Shown: positions 39,057 through 50,014 of the stretch, in pieces
Position numbering within the stretch: the stretch's first letter is position 1
How the letters are laid out: each line of letters opens with the position of its first letter
Origin: Achaetomium macrosporum
Lineage: Eukaryota; Ascomycota; Sordariomycetes; Sordariales; Chaetomiaceae
Direction: 5' to 3'
Assembly (NCBI GenBank): GCA_033296875.1
Contig: MU860012.1
Location: forward strand, 124,001-188,000
Length of the DNA stretch: 64,000 nucleotides
Position numbers and translations under genes: made by a program
The notes under the pieces: generated by a model
Databases searched by the model: none
What the model was told of the DNA's origin: nothing
Seen by the model: the letters and a program-made list of their open reading frames with translations, nothing else

Positions 39057-40986
39057 TCACGCCGATTTCTTCCCTATCCTCGCCGCCACCAGCTTCTCCA
39101 TTTCCTCCGTCCACCGTCTAGCAAACTCCTCTTCGGTAAACCGCTTGGCTGACTGCCTCGCCCGCTGGCGAACGGCATATGGATTCGGCAGGCTCAGGGC
39201 CTTCTCGAAGCCCTGCGCAAATTCCGTCGACGTAGTCGCGTGGAAGCCTGGATAGATAATAAACCTTCCGTCAGCCGCTATCCCTCCCCGGGATCCCAAG
39301 TCAGAAAAAGAGAAGGCCTTACCAGTCGGCTCCCCCTCAACATCAACCACGATATCCATCTTCGGCCCACCGCTATCATGCACCACCGCCACCAGCCCTG
39401 CAGCCTGGTACTCGACGACGCCAATGCCAAAATGCTCGTTCCACATGCCGTTCACCCCGACGGACGCCCGGCGCAGCCAGTCCAGGATCTCGGGCCACGA
39501 CGCGTCCAGGTGGAACTCCACCCTGTCCCGGATACGCAGCTCGTTCACGAGCAGCCGGAGCTGGTACACCCTCTTGGAATCGTGGTCGTCCCGCACGCTC
39601 CCCACCAGCACCAGCCTCGCGTCCCTTGCCGCTTCGCTGCCCGACTTGAGGAACTCGGCGAAGGCCTGCAGGATGAGCTGGTGGTTCTTCTCCGGGCGGA
39701 ACTGCGCAATGTACAGGAGGACCTTCTCCCGCTTGGCCTCGCTCGCTGGCGACACGTCGACTTCCTGCTCGAGCTCGCGGACGGCCACGGGCGGGTAGAC
39801 GACGGCGATGAGATGGGCAGCAGCAGCAGCAGCAGCAGCGGACTTCTTGCTGCGGCGGTGGCGCAGCGGGCCCCAGAGTTTCTGGATGTGGCCCTGCGTC
39901 CAGGTCGAGTTGGTCATGACTACGTCGGCGGACGCGCCCACGCGCGAGTAGGCGCTGGCAAACAGCCGCCAGTAGAGCTTCTTGACGCTGCCGCGCAGTC
40001 CGACGCCTTGGCCTGCGTTGACGCCCTGCGACCCGACGGCCGAGGCAGGGTCGAGGGATTCCAGCATGTCGGTCGAGATGGTGGGGTAGTGCACGTAGGC
40101 GCCCGTCGGCACGTCGCGGAAGAGGAACTTGGACAGGCCCAGCGCGAAGGCGTAGCCCATGGTGTCGACGAAGATGTCTGGGACGAGCAGGGAGAAGGCG
40201 TCCCAGGCGAGGATCAGCGAGCCGAGGGACTGGCCGGCGAGGGTGAAGCGCGGCCAGGTGGAGGCGAGCACCCAGTGGCGGGTCGAGAGGTAGAGGAAGT
40301 TGACGGTAGGCGGATGGAGGTGGATGTTGAAGCGGTTCTGCGGGGAGAATTCAGCGGGAAGCTGACCATGAGTAAACGGGGCAAGCCAGCTTACCCTCAC
40401 CCTGGCTAACATGGCATCCTTGGTGACGCCGTGATCGCCGGTGTACACGACGCACTTGGCCTTTGGCCAGCGTTGCTGTGTGGCCCGGATGGCTGCCCAG
40501 AGGACCCTCTCACCACCCCCACCAGCATTGCTTATCCTAGTTAGAGGCCCACTAAGTAGCATAGTTCTGAACCAGCACAACTCACCAAAACGGGTGGAAG
40601 AAGCCCATAATGCCGTCCCAGGTGTCATCGCCCTGAGCCTTGCCACTCTCCGTCCCGACAGTTGAGGCCTCGACCTTCTCCCATCCGCCATCCTCTCCGC
40701 CGTCCCTGCTACTGCTGCTTTTCCTGCTCTCTTCATAGTACGCTTTCTCGTCCGCCTCAACAAGCTCGAGGATATGGCATCGTCGTCCGTCCGTCTTCTT
40801 GCGCAGGTACCAGCCAAGGAGAGAGCCAAGTGCTCGCCAGAGCAGAGGAAAGAGGAGGATGGGTGCTAACGGGCTGAGACATAGAATCGGCAGGGCGACA
40901 TGGGATAGGACTTTGCTATCCATGAAAGGGGAGCTGTGCTGGGTCGAGCAAGTGCTGGCGCCCTGGGCGGTGCAGGCATCGGCCAT
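39057..40986 (-). CDS. ALG11: GDP-Man:Man3GlcNAc2-PP-dolichol alpha-1,2-mannosyltransferase Alg11
   Basis: Adds the fourth and fifth mannoses to the lipid-linked oligosaccharide on the cytosolic face of the ER. Exons (minus) 40986-40586, 40530-40395, 40337-39323 and 39247-39057 give 580 residues in phase. Residues ~28-62 form an N-terminal membrane anchor. Joining exons 1 and 2 gives GFFHPFCNAGGGGERVLW, the family signature. This requires the AAG acceptor at 40531-40533 and skips a TAG placed immediately after the CTAAC branch site. The GT4 domain holds the EX7E motif (EHFGIGVVEYQAAG). Joining exons 3 and 4 gives GEPTGFHATT. A poly-Ala run from a GCA-type triplet repeat interrupts the loop after GPLRHRRSKKS. 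COX18 diverges from it. Confidence 0.93.
39817..39840. repeat. (GCA)n triplet repeat within ALG11
   Basis: About eight GCA units on the + strand encode poly-Ala in Alg11. The repeat lies in a variable loop, so its length is probably tolerated and polymorphic. Confidence 0.85.
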
Positions 40987-41425
40987 CGATGGGCCACTTG
41001 GAAGTTGGATCTGGAGAGACGCAGCAGGAAGGGTTCACGGAGAGAGGTCAACAAAAACGAAACTGCTGCTAGTGAGAAACCATCGGGGTCAAGAAATCGA
41101 CTGACAGTCAGGGGAATTGAATTATCCCAAGTAAGGTATGCTGGAAGTGGTTGCAGCTCTGGACAGCTGGTCAGAGCACGGGATGGCATTTGACGGATCG
41201 AGCTCCCGAATGACGTCCCCACGGTGTCACCCGGGACAGCACGGACCCCTTGTAACGGTCTTGGCGCGTTAGCGCGCTTTGCCAAGACATTCCAGTCTCG
41301 GCATCGAACATGTGCAATTTGAGATCGCAAGTTCACTTGAAGCTCTCACCCGATGAGATGAGAAGTGAGCTTCTTCCATGAGATGACCGGCAAATAAAAC
41401 AGGCGCAAGCCAATTGACACTGACT
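40987..41425. promoter_or_regulatory. Divergent ALG11-COX18 promoter region
   Basis: 439 bp between the two starts; no specific element recognised. Confidence 0.55.
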
Positions 41426-42742
41426 ATGGCCCTTACTAGCATGAGGCCATTCCGGGCCATTCGGGCTGGCCAAGCCCTCTCTACTTTCCGAGCACCACCA
41501 ACCTCACCATCACGACGCTTCTCATGCCTCCGACGACCTGTCGCCCTCACCCACAACCAACCTCACTCCCACGTCCCCCCAAAAACCCTCTTCAACCCGC
41601 GCCCCTCCCACCGCCAATTCTCCATCACCCCCCTCATCACCACCGCCATCTCCTCCGCCGAAACCCTCCTCACCACGTTACACTCAGCAACCCTGACGCC
41701 ATGGTACCTGACCATCCCACTGTTCGCCTTGACCCTCAACCTGCTCACCCGCCTGCCAGCGGTGATCTACTCCCGGCGCGTGGCAGTGCGGCGCGCCAAG
41801 CTGCAGATGCAGCCGCTGGCGCGGGCGTGGTCGGAGCGGGTGAAGGTCGAGCTGGCCCGGGATATAAAGAAGGAGAAGGCCCAGGCGGGGAAGGAGAGTA
41901 CTAAACAGAGTCAGGCGAAGTGGGAGCGGCGGTGGACGATGCGGTATGTGAAGGAGAACACGAGGGAGATCGCGCGGCGGAATAAGCGGTGGGGGGTGCA
42001 GAAGTGGAAGGACTGGGTGCCGTCTCTGATGGTGTTCCCCGTGTGGGTGGTGGGGATCGAGGCGCTGCGGAGGATGTGTGGTGGGCCGAGGGGGCTGTTG
42101 GGCACGCTTGTTTTTGGGCCGAAGAAAAGCCCCGAGGGGGATGGGACGGTTGCTCCTGAGGCGTCTTTAGGAGGAGGAGGAGTGGATGGGATGGAGAGTG
42201 AGGGTCAGGTGCGGGGGGTTGTGCATTCGGAGGTGGATGTGAGCTCTATGGGGACGGGGCAGGTTGATGTCCAGGAGGCGATGGCCAGCTCTGTCTCTGC
42301 CGCAGGGGGGGATGCGTCGATGGCGACGGGCGGCTGCCTCTGGTTCCCTGACCTCATGGTGGCGGACCCGTACCATATCCTGCCGCTTGCCCTGTCTGCC
42401 ATCCTCGTGATGAACCTGGTGCCGAAGTCGCGGGTTGGGCTAAGAGTCCTGCTCAATATGGATAACAGGCCGGAGGCCACGACCGGCACGTCCAAGTGGC
42501 GCCTGCGGATGCACAGGGGATTACTGGTAGTCGCTACGTCCGCCGGCTTCGTCACGATGGACTTGCCGGCCGCCCTGCATCTCTATTGGGTCACCTCGGC
42601 AGCACTGACGTGGGCTCAAACGACGATTGTATGGCGGTTGATGCCGGTTCCGCAGCCGGTCCCTCCAGCCAAAAAGCAGGAGCGGCTCCTTGTTCCACCG
42701 CCACCCAAAGAGCCAGAAAAGGCCACGACAAAGAAGAGTTGA
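41426..42742 (+). CDS. COX18: Mitochondrial inner-membrane insertase Cox18/Oxa2
   Basis: Oxa1/YidC-family insertase that exports the C-terminal domain of Cox2 across the inner membrane. The start ATG at 41426 opens a basic presequence (MALTSMRPFRAIRAGQALST). The membrane core begins with TPWYLTIPLFALTLNLLTRL and RLPAVIYSRRVAVRRAKLQ, followed by a matrix-side charged region. Later membrane segments include DWVPSLMVFPVWVVGIEAL and YHILPLALSAILVMNLV. GGCLWFPDLMVADPYHILPL is a Cox18-type loop before the helix. A Gly/Ser-rich insert of ~90 residues sits between helices 2 and 3. Predicted length is 438 residues, intron-free. The Lys/Pro-rich C-terminus is in the family range. Confidence 0.9.
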   Translation: MALTSMRPFRAIRAGQALSTFRAPPTSPSRRFSCLRRPVALTHNQPHSHVPPKTLFNPRPSHRQFSITPLITTAISSAETLLTTLHSATLTPWYLTIPLFALTLNLLTRLPAVIYSRRVAVRRAKLQMQPLARAWSERVKVELARDIKKEKAQAGKESTKQSQAKWERRWTMRYVKENTREIARRNKRWGVQKWKDWVPSLMVFPVWVVGIEALRRMCGGPRGLLGTLVFGPKKSPEGDGTVAPEASLGGGGVDGMESEGQVRGVVHSEVDVSSMGTGQVDVQEAMASSVSAAGGDASMATGGCLWFPDLMVADPYHILPLALSAILVMNLVPKSRVGLRVLLNMDNRPEATTGTSKWRLRMHRGLLVVATSAGFVTMDLPAALHLYWVTSAALTWAQTTIVWRLMPVPQPVPPAKKQERLLVPPPPKEPEKATTKKS

Positions 42743-42847
42743 TGTGGGATGTACAAATAAGAGATGGATATAGACCTGCGAGACTAACTCCAGACGCCTT
42801 CTGTACAACAAACGACACCATTACACCTTGCCATCCGCCATCCGCCA

Positions 42848-43702
42848 TCACCCCAAGAATACCGCCAACAACACGATCGCCAAAATAACCGTCAGGACAA
42901 GCAACAGACAACACGCTTTGCTCCGCGCGTTCTTCTGGTACCTCGCCGCGCTGATCAGCTCGCGGTCCGCTCCACGCGTATCGTCTCGTATCACCTCGAC
43001 CTGCCGCTCGATGGTGTCGAGCGTCTCGCCCTGCTCCGTCACGATCTGCGCCACCTGCTGGAACAGCACGTTGAGGTCGCCCACGCCCTGCTCGATGTTG
43101 CGGATCTCCTCCTCGCGCTCGATGATGAGCGCTTCCTGGAAGTCGACCTCGTCCTGCGGCGCGAGGCGGGTCAATTCCTGCTGCTGGAGGAGTTGTGGGC
43201 TTTGGGGTCCGCCGGTGGCGCCGCCTTCGCTCTCGACGGCTGCACGCGCTGCTGAGACGGAGGCTTTCTGCTTCTCGAGGGCTTGCCTTTGGAGGTTTTG
43301 GAACTCGGAGAGGGAGGCCTGGAATTCGCGGGAGAGCTTCTGTTGCATGTATTTTTGTGCTGGCTGGGGCACGGGTTAGCAGGGTGGAAACATAGAAGAG
43401 GGTAGTAAGAAGCGTACTGTAACGTCCTCCCATGTCTGGATCCTCTTGACGCCCTCGCCCACTTCCTTGAACATCGCGCGCGACTCTTCAATCAGCTCAT
43501 GCACCCGCTCCCGCACCCGTGGCGTGTCGCGCCGTGTCCCCAGGTGCCCGACCTCCCCAGTCAGTCGCTGATTGTTGCCGTTGAGCTTGAACAGCTTGTT
43601 CATTAGGTCCTGGGAAAGGCGCTGGAACTCCGGATCGTCGGTGTAGCTGGGGGTGCCTCGGCGGCGCCCCGCCTCGAGCGACGAGAGCTGGTCGAACGAC
43701 AT
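42848..43702 (-). CDS. PEP12: Endosomal/vacuolar Qa-SNARE syntaxin, Pep12-type
   Basis: t-SNARE for membrane fusion at the late endosome or vacuole. Exons (minus) 43702-43418 and 43363-42848 join in phase 0 (QTWEDVT, then PAQKYMQQKLSREFQ), giving 266 residues; the intron is 54 nt. The N-terminal Habc helices include FQRLSQDLMNKLFKLNGNNQ. The Qa SNARE helix runs from EIRNIEQGVGDLNVLFQQVA through IVTEQGETLDTIERQVE, with the zero-layer Gln in FQQVA. A C-terminal anchor follows (ACCLLLVLTVILAIVLLAVF). Domain order fits Pep12/syntaxin-7; Vam3 is a close alternative. The 3' end is 105 bp from COX18 in convergent orientation. Confidence 0.9.
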
Positions 43703-44111
43703 GGCGGGTAGTCGCGCGGTGCAATCTGTGGTACAATGCAAGAAACGACGGCGTGTAAAATGCGATAGCGAGCGATACGGATCGAGCGACTGCGCTGGCG
43801 GCCGGTGAATGATGGCGTCTTCCTTCTTGATCGCTATTGTGAGGTTGGTCGCCTGTGACAGGATTAAGGAACCCTGTCGAACTGTGAACCAGCCGCTCGC
43901 CTGCCCGGCTTCCGCTCCCCACACCTACGTAATGGGTTCCCGACCAATTAGCGGTACGCATGTGGGGCACTTGTTGAAGCATCGCGTTTCCGCTGCAACT
44001 GCTGGCGGGCTTCAAGACAGCTTTTTTATTTACAAACTGACAGTTCGACTCGTGTCGGCAAAACGACCACAACACCGCGAGCAAACGTCTTCTCGACGAT
44101 GTGCAGCGAAG
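43703..44111. promoter_or_regulatory. Divergent PEP12-NDC1 promoter region
   Basis: 409 bp between start codons; no element recognised. Confidence 0.55.
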
Positions 44112-46117
44112 ATGGCCGCAGCGACAGTCAGGAGGTCTCCGTATAAGGATTTCCTACAGCCGGCGCTGCAACGGCGCTTCGCAACGGCAAGCTTGGTTGT
44201 GCTCGCCGTCGCATACCTCCAGGCCCTGCTCTTGGCGAATTGGAGTTCTCGTAAGCTCCGAAGCTCCCTCTTGGCTGGGCAAGATGGTCTAACGATCTCA
44301 CAACAGTATTTTGGTCATGGTTCCCCCTCGGTCCGACCGGTCTGCGTGCCGTCTTCTTCTTCTTCTGCGGCATCTCCGTCATCATCCTGCGAATCGCCCA
44401 GTACCACCCTGGGCTGCGCACCTCCGACTCGGCCGTCCACACGTTCTTCCGCTACGCGCCGAAGTTCCAGACCGTCGAGACCGTTCTGACGTACGCACTG
44501 TCGGCGTTCGTCTTCAGCCAGATTTACCTCTGGTCGTTGCCCGCAGGTTCGGGCATGGAGCGGGTCACCTATTTCGTGTCGGACAGGGCGAGGCTGAACG
44601 AGAAGCCGATCTTCTTGACTACCCACTTGGTGCTTCTTGGGGTCTACCAGGCATTGCAACATCTCTTCAGGGACATCGATAGGCTGTCGCTCGGCGTGGT
44701 TAGGCCGCAAAACGGGAGCGGGAAGCCCGAGGACGGGGACTCATCGCTCCAGGTCCGACGTTTCCGGGATCAGCTGCCGGTAATCCTCTTATACACGATT
44801 AATCAGTCATTCTTTAGCCTGATGATCAGTGGTGTCGTTTATCCCATCTTCTTCCGCGCCCCGATATGGAAGAGCACGATGGCTTTCTTGCGGCCCATCT
44901 ACAACCTCCCCAGGAGTAACATGGTTCCTCCCACCCTGCCTTACTCCTTCTCGAACATCCTGCGCTGCTACCTCGTGAGCCTGATGCTCATGTTCGCCTG
45001 GACGGCTGCCAACACTGCTTTCTCCCTCTTCTTGGTTAAGAGCCCGCTGAAGAACGGAAAGCCATTGACGTCGGATTCAAAGGACCCGAATGGCAGTCTC
45101 CTGAATGGACTGAAGAACAAGAAGCTCTCCATCAAGGTATGCCTGGTGCTTACCACCTATCTCTCTCTGCGTTGCAGGGTCTAATGTCATTAGTGCTTTG
45201 CCATGTGGGAGCTGGCGTTCATCGCCCGCGACTTCCCCGAGAGACGCAAAGCCATATTCGAAGACATTGACCGCAAGGACGGTCCCATGTGGTCCCAGGT
45301 TTACAAGCTCTGTCTAGACATCCTCAAGAGCTTGGAAACAAACATTGACACTTACGTGGCACCGCCGGCACCCGCGCCTGCCCCCGCGGAGCCGCCAGCC
45401 GAAGAACGAAAGCGAACCACCTCCCCCCCAAAGGACGACCCCATCTTCCAGCCCATCCCAGCAAAGCAAGGGGGTTTCCGCAACCGGGTCGAGAAAGCCA
45501 TCAATCAAACGGCTCTCGCCCCCGGCCAAGCCTCCCAACTCAGCCCAGCCGCAAAACGCGTCGTCGACTCCGCCAAACAGGGATTCATCAAGATCCAGAA
45601 AGAAGCCACCGGCACAGAAGACACGCAGGGCCTCTTCAAAGACCTGGCCCTCAAGGTCCTCCACTCGCCCGTCGGCTGGCCCTTCAGGCAGCACTACCGC
45701 CGGCGTCTCGCCAAGGGGGTCTTCGGCTCCCCCTACGGCGAGCCGAGCCTGTACATCAACGCGGCCGTCGCGCTCAGCCAGCTGGCCGTGCACAGCCTGC
45801 GCGAGGACAAGTACGGCAACGTGCAGCGGGACGTGGCGGCCATCATCCGTGCGCTGACGGGCCTGGCGAAGAAGCTGGAGGGGTTCAGGACGGGGCTGGC
45901 GACGCACTGGACCGATGTCGAGGGCAAGAGGGAGTGCCCCGAGGTGGAGCAGGTTCTGGAGGCGGTGAGGGATGCGCTGGCGAGGCTGATGGACGCGTTT
46001 AGCCCGTATGCGAGGGATCTGAGGTTGAGCTTAGCGGACGTGAGGTTGGCGAGGGAGGCGGCCGGGCTGGTTGGGCCTGGCGGGGAGGTGCAGGAGGTTA
46101 AGAAGGGCGGGAAGTGA
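44112..46117 (+). CDS. NDC1: Nucleoporin Ndc1 (nuclear pore / spindle pole body membrane anchor)
   Basis: Integral nuclear-envelope protein that anchors nuclear pores and spindle pole bodies. Exons 44112-44250, 44307-45136 and 45194-46117 give 630 residues in correct phase. The joins restore NWSSLFWSWFPLGPTG and LSIKCFAMWELAFIARDFPE. The N-terminal half has several membrane helices (ATASLVVLAVAYLQALLLAN, LRAVFFFFCGISVIILRIAQ, LPVILLYTINQSFFSLMISG, CYLVSLMLMFAWTAANTAFS), as in the Ndc1 family. The C-terminal half is soluble, with a Pro/Ala-rich linker (~APPAPAPAPAEPPAEE) and helical repeats. The start is ATG 44112 (AAGATGGCC). Confidence 0.9.
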
Positions 46118-47029
46118 TCAATCTGGAGAATCCCAGCTTTCTATGCGTCTGGATGAAAAGGTTGTTAGGTTGGGTTTGGGGATTCCGGCTGGTGTATTAA
46201 AATGTACAGAAGTGAAATGATATCTGTGCTCCGCAGATGAAATGGTCCGGTGAAGAGCATACGGCTCCTGTGGCAGCTCTGCACTTCGCTTCATATCCTG
46301 TCAAGCTGCGTGTGTTATCTCGTCCAACTGAACATCCGGTTTCCCTCCTTGACAACAGTCAGCACAGCTAGTAACGACGCATACTTAATCCTACCACGGC
46401 GACTCCTCTCCCAATATGCCACAGAAATTGGTTTCGTTCAAAGCCAGGCTGTCTGCCTCCACTTCCCGGAGCGTCCCCGTCGCTAGGTTCGTTCAGATTA
46501 ATGGCAGCAGGGCGGAGGCGTACCTGAGCCAAACGAAAGAGATGTTTCTAATGAACTTCTCGCAATTTCCCCACTAGATCTAATGTCATCGAAGGTAGTG
46601 CTCGTCTTGTCTTCCGTAGCATAGGGCTCCACCAAGATGGAGGTGGAGCAGGATTCCCTAGTCGTCACCGACCTGAGTACTAATTCGGCCCGGCACCAGT
46701 TGACTTATAAGGTCATCACTTGCCCTTTGCGGCAGTATGGCGGTGTAAGGCGGCAAAACGCGGGCAGCGCCAGGGCCAGCTTGTTGGCTTGTGGGGCTCG
46801 GGATTGATTGATGTTGCTCCTGCTTCATTGCAGCTTCCACCTGGTTCAACCCTCATACACAGCGGCCATGCGGCAGCTCCGTCCCAGACTGTCGCGATTC
46901 TCGCCATTGACGCTTGCCATCAACACAGCGCAGCCATGATCATCACCAGCATTAAGCTGCCGTGCGCCGTGCCTCGTGAGCGCACCGTCATGCGGACCTG
47001 ATTGGGGGATAACGTGCGAAGGTGCCACC
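46118..47029. other. Intergenic region
   Basis: 0.9 kb between NDC1 and DLT1. The DLT1 reading frame is open for 54 nt upstream of its ATG, but no better start exists. Nothing else supported. Confidence 0.6.
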
Positions 47030-48385
47030 ATGTCAGCCGCGTCGCTCCTCTTTTCCATCGTTTATAACGTTCTCTACTATTTCCTTTACCTAATCTTGTT
47101 TGCATTCATCGTCGTGACGCCTATCGATGTGATTCTGCAAGCCGTGCGGACTCGTCGAAACTATGACATCCTCGTCATCACCGTCTGCTACGTCGCGACC
47201 ATTCTGGTCGTGGCTTTCATCTACGCCACTCGTCTCTACATTAGCCGCTCGGTGCTTGCATCCATACCGAAGCAATGGGTCCCCATCGAGAAGGGCGATG
47301 TTCCGCGTGACGTACGTCAGATGATCGTGGAGGGCCTCGGCAGGAGCGCCGCTATTGCGTACGAGGCCAGGCCGCGGGTGCCACTTGTCCTTATCGGCCA
47401 GGAGCCTCGTGCAGGCAGTGGAGGAGCCAGGCACGAGACACTCAATGCTGGAGCGCGTCAGTCATCGCCGGCAAGGTGCAGAAAAAGCGTCGCGTCAGAC
47501 GAGGGTACGGGCATTGGAATCCTACAGCACAAGGCAATCTGGGGCGAAATTGAGCATCCCGGCTGGTCGTCGCCTACCTCTCCGGATCTGCCTGACCTGC
47601 AATACGACACCGTCGTCCAAGAATTACCGAATCTGATCGAAGCAAAGGCTCTCACGCTCGCGCCTCCGGATCCAGAATCCCGGGCTGTACCCCCGGAGCT
47701 GGATCCGGATGCAATCGCACTTCTTCAGCGACCAGGGTCCATGGGCCTCCGCGAGTACCTGATGCATCTTACCAATCTGGCAGTCCTGGCGCCCCTCCCC
47801 ACAACAGGCGAGTTCCTCGCCCAATACGAGGCAGCGCGCTTCTCTGCGCGACCGTTGTCCAACGAGCAGTTCCGCAACCTGATGCGCCTCTTCGCAGAGA
47901 TCTTGCGAAACATGCATCCACTCAGCCCCGCCGCGCTGGCAAGATACGAGGATGGTGGCTCGTCGAGCCGCGAGTCCTCGGAAAGCGACATCGACAATGA
48001 TGCGCCGCGCGGCACAAGCTCGTCGAGTTTGGGCACCTCCGGGGACCTGCAATTACAGCGCGGAAATGATGATACCGAGGGAGCACGCAGAGATAGTTCG
48101 AGCACGGCAAGCTCAAGACATCTGCGACCCGGACTAGGGTTGCGCAACTCGTCGGCTAATACATGGCAGTATCGCACCGCTCCCACGACGCTGAAGAGTC
48201 GACGTACCGGCCTGTCGAGGGCATCTAGCTCGGAGAGCTTCGCGCACACGAGACGCCCGTACCCGGCTAGTCAATCCTCCAGCGCCAGCGTACGGTCGGT
48301 GGAAAGCGGATCTGTCATCCGGCTGGCGGGGAGCGGGGATGCGACGGATCTGCCCTATGTTCTGACATACTCGCCGAGCCAGTGA
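47030..48385 (+). CDS. DLT1: Defect at low temperature protein 1 (Dlt1 family)
   Basis: Predicted 451-residue membrane protein. Two N-terminal membrane helices (YNVLYYFLYLILFAFIVVTP, and ILVITVCYVATILVVAFIYA) are joined by the conserved PIDVILQAVRTRRNYD loop. The second helix is followed by TRLYISRSVLASIPKQWVPI, which is diagnostic for the Dlt1 family. The mid-region (~250-310) is helical and conserved (GLREYLMHLTNLAVLAPLPT). The last ~130 residues are Ser/Arg-rich and probably disordered. The yeast family member is named for cold-sensitive growth; its biochemical role is unknown. I chose ATG 47030 (CACCATGTCA) because it places the first helix near the N-terminus. Confidence 0.85.
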   Translation: MSAASLLFSIVYNVLYYFLYLILFAFIVVTPIDVILQAVRTRRNYDILVITVCYVATILVVAFIYATRLYISRSVLASIPKQWVPIEKGDVPRDVRQMIVEGLGRSAAIAYEARPRVPLVLIGQEPRAGSGGARHETLNAGARQSSPARCRKSVASDEGTGIGILQHKAIWGEIEHPGWSSPTSPDLPDLQYDTVVQELPNLIEAKALTLAPPDPESRAVPPELDPDAIALLQRPGSMGLREYLMHLTNLAVLAPLPTTGEFLAQYEAARFSARPLSNEQFRNLMRLFAEILRNMHPLSPAALARYEDGGSSSRESSESDIDNDAPRGTSSSSLGTSGDLQLQRGNDDTEGARRDSSSTASSRHLRPGLGLRNSSANTWQYRTAPTTLKSRRTGLSRASSSESFAHTRRPYPASQSSSASVRSVESGSVIRLAGSGDATDLPYVLTYSPSQ

Positions 48386-49237
48386 ATCATTCAAGGCGTT
48401 GCTATCGCCGTCCCGTTGGGAGCCATCCGATCGTTTCGGGCCCACGGGCGGGAAAGCTGTGTAAAACGGAACAAGGAGGATAACATATATTGTCTAATGC
48501 TAATCCGTTGAAATCCCCGCCGATCTGTGATGTGAGTCTTCCAACAAACTGCGCATATCATGGTTGGCTTCAGTCGGACAGTCTGAAATTTCCAGTTCCA
48601 GTTCCACGACGGATGGCACGCTGCAGGCTGATAGGATGGGGTGCAGCTAACACGGGAAAATCCCAAGCACGCGGCTCCTGCGACCCGGTGACATCATCGC
48701 CTGCCCCACTATTGCGCATTCCGAAAGTTGAATGATCGCCGGCGTTCGTCCTATGTGGTCAAGCAGGTTGGCCGTACACAAGCGAGGGTCTGGTTATTTA
48801 TCACTTCTCCTTTCCCGACCAACCCGGGCAGAGCAGTGTTCAATTTCTTCTCACCGACAAGGTGGCGGATTTGAGGTGAATCCACAGACCGAGCAGCTTT
48901 GTTGACGCCCAACTTGATATCTCATTACTGGATAAGTACAAGGCGAGTGACAGCGGTACACGACATCAATCTAGGCCGAGCCCTTCTGGGAGCTCATTGC
49001 TTCGCCCGAGGAGGCGATACACCACTGCGTATACGTTGGTGCATCCTCACACAACTCGATCGGCATATCCAGACGTCGGCAGCTCCGAGCACGAGGCTCA
49101 GCCTCATTCTAGGCCATACGAAGAATACACCCGATTATTATCAGACAGCTTCTATCTAGACCCATATAACCGACATCCGTCAGCACTGTCTCAGTCACTC
49201 TTCATTCCGCCAGCACCCCAGATTCCATTTCACCGCT
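48386..49237. other. Intergenic region
   Basis: 0.85 kb between DLT1 and the glycine-zipper gene. No gene or RNA recognised. Confidence 0.6.
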
Positions 49238-50014
49238 ATGCCCCGCTACCACTCCGACTCAGAGTCAGACTACTCCCCTCCCCGGCGCCGCTCGCCCACC
49301 CCGGGCCCGCGCCGCGTCCGCGACATGCCCCCGGACCACCGCCCACGCTTCCCACAATATGACGGCCCCACCCCGTTCTATCCGCCCCCAGCCCCCATGG
49401 CCTCAGGCGCCGCAGGCCCGGGACCGGCCAAGCGCTCAGCACGCGGTCCACCACCCACAGACACAGAACCGACAACCATCATGCCACGTCGCAACCGTGA
49501 CCGTGACCGTGACCGAGAACGGGGCACTAGAGGCCGGCGGTACAGTTCCGCCTCCGCCAGCGACAACAGCCGCAATAACAGCCCCTCGCGCTCGCGCTCC
49601 CGGTCCCGGTCCCGCTCCCCGCTAGGAAAAGCCCGCGCCCTCCTCGCATCCACATTCACGCCCTCCACATCAGGTCTAGGCGCCGGCGTGCTGGGCGCGA
49701 TCGTAGGCGGGCTTGCGGCCGCCGAGGTCAGCGAGCACCACCACCATCGCCACCACCATCACCATCATCACTCAGATAGCAGGGAGAGGGAGCGGCATCG
49801 GCTGCTCTCGACGGTGGTGGGCGCTGCGGTCGGTGGGTTGGGGGCGAATGCGATTGAGAAGCGGCTGGAGGCGGGGTCGAAGGAGCGGAAAGGGGAGCGG
49901 ACTGGTGGTGGGGAGGTGGGGAGGTATAGGGAGGATAATAGTAGATGTAGGGATGATGGTGTTGTGGGGAAAGGGAGTAGAGAGAGGGGAGATGGGGATT
50001 GGGTGAGGTACTGA
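49238..50014 (+). CDS. Low-complexity protein with glycine-zipper segments and His tract
   Basis: 258-residue frame from ATG 49238 (CGCTATGCCC). Residues ~1-125 are disordered, with Arg/Asp (DRDRDRDRE) and Arg/Ser dipeptide runs (SRSRSRSRSRS). Two Gly-zipper hydrophobic segments follow: TSGLGAGVLGAIVGGLAAAE (~143-162) and LLSTVVGAAVGGLGANAIEK (~189-208), separated by a His-rich tract (HHHHRHHHHHHH). The paired segments resemble glycine-zipper 2TM proteins and could insert in or associate with membranes. I do not recognise a named family. The C-terminus is charged and low-complexity. No introns are evident. Function unknown. Confidence 0.65.
   Translation: MPRYHSDSESDYSPPRRRSPTPGPRRVRDMPPDHRPRFPQYDGPTPFYPPPAPMASGAAGPGPAKRSARGPPPTDTEPTTIMPRRNRDRDRDRERGTRGRRYSSASASDNSRNNSPSRSRSRSRSRSPLGKARALLASTFTPSTSGLGAGVLGAIVGGLAAAEVSEHHHHRHHHHHHHSDSRERERHRLLSTVVGAAVGGLGANAIEKRLEAGSKERKGERTGGGEVGRYREDNSRCRDDGVVGKGSRERGDGDWVRY

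Noticed and set aside
42591..43433. 280-codon minus-strand frame overlapping the syntaxin and COX18
   Set aside because: Out-of-frame Arg/Pro-rich shadow of the syntaxin exons.
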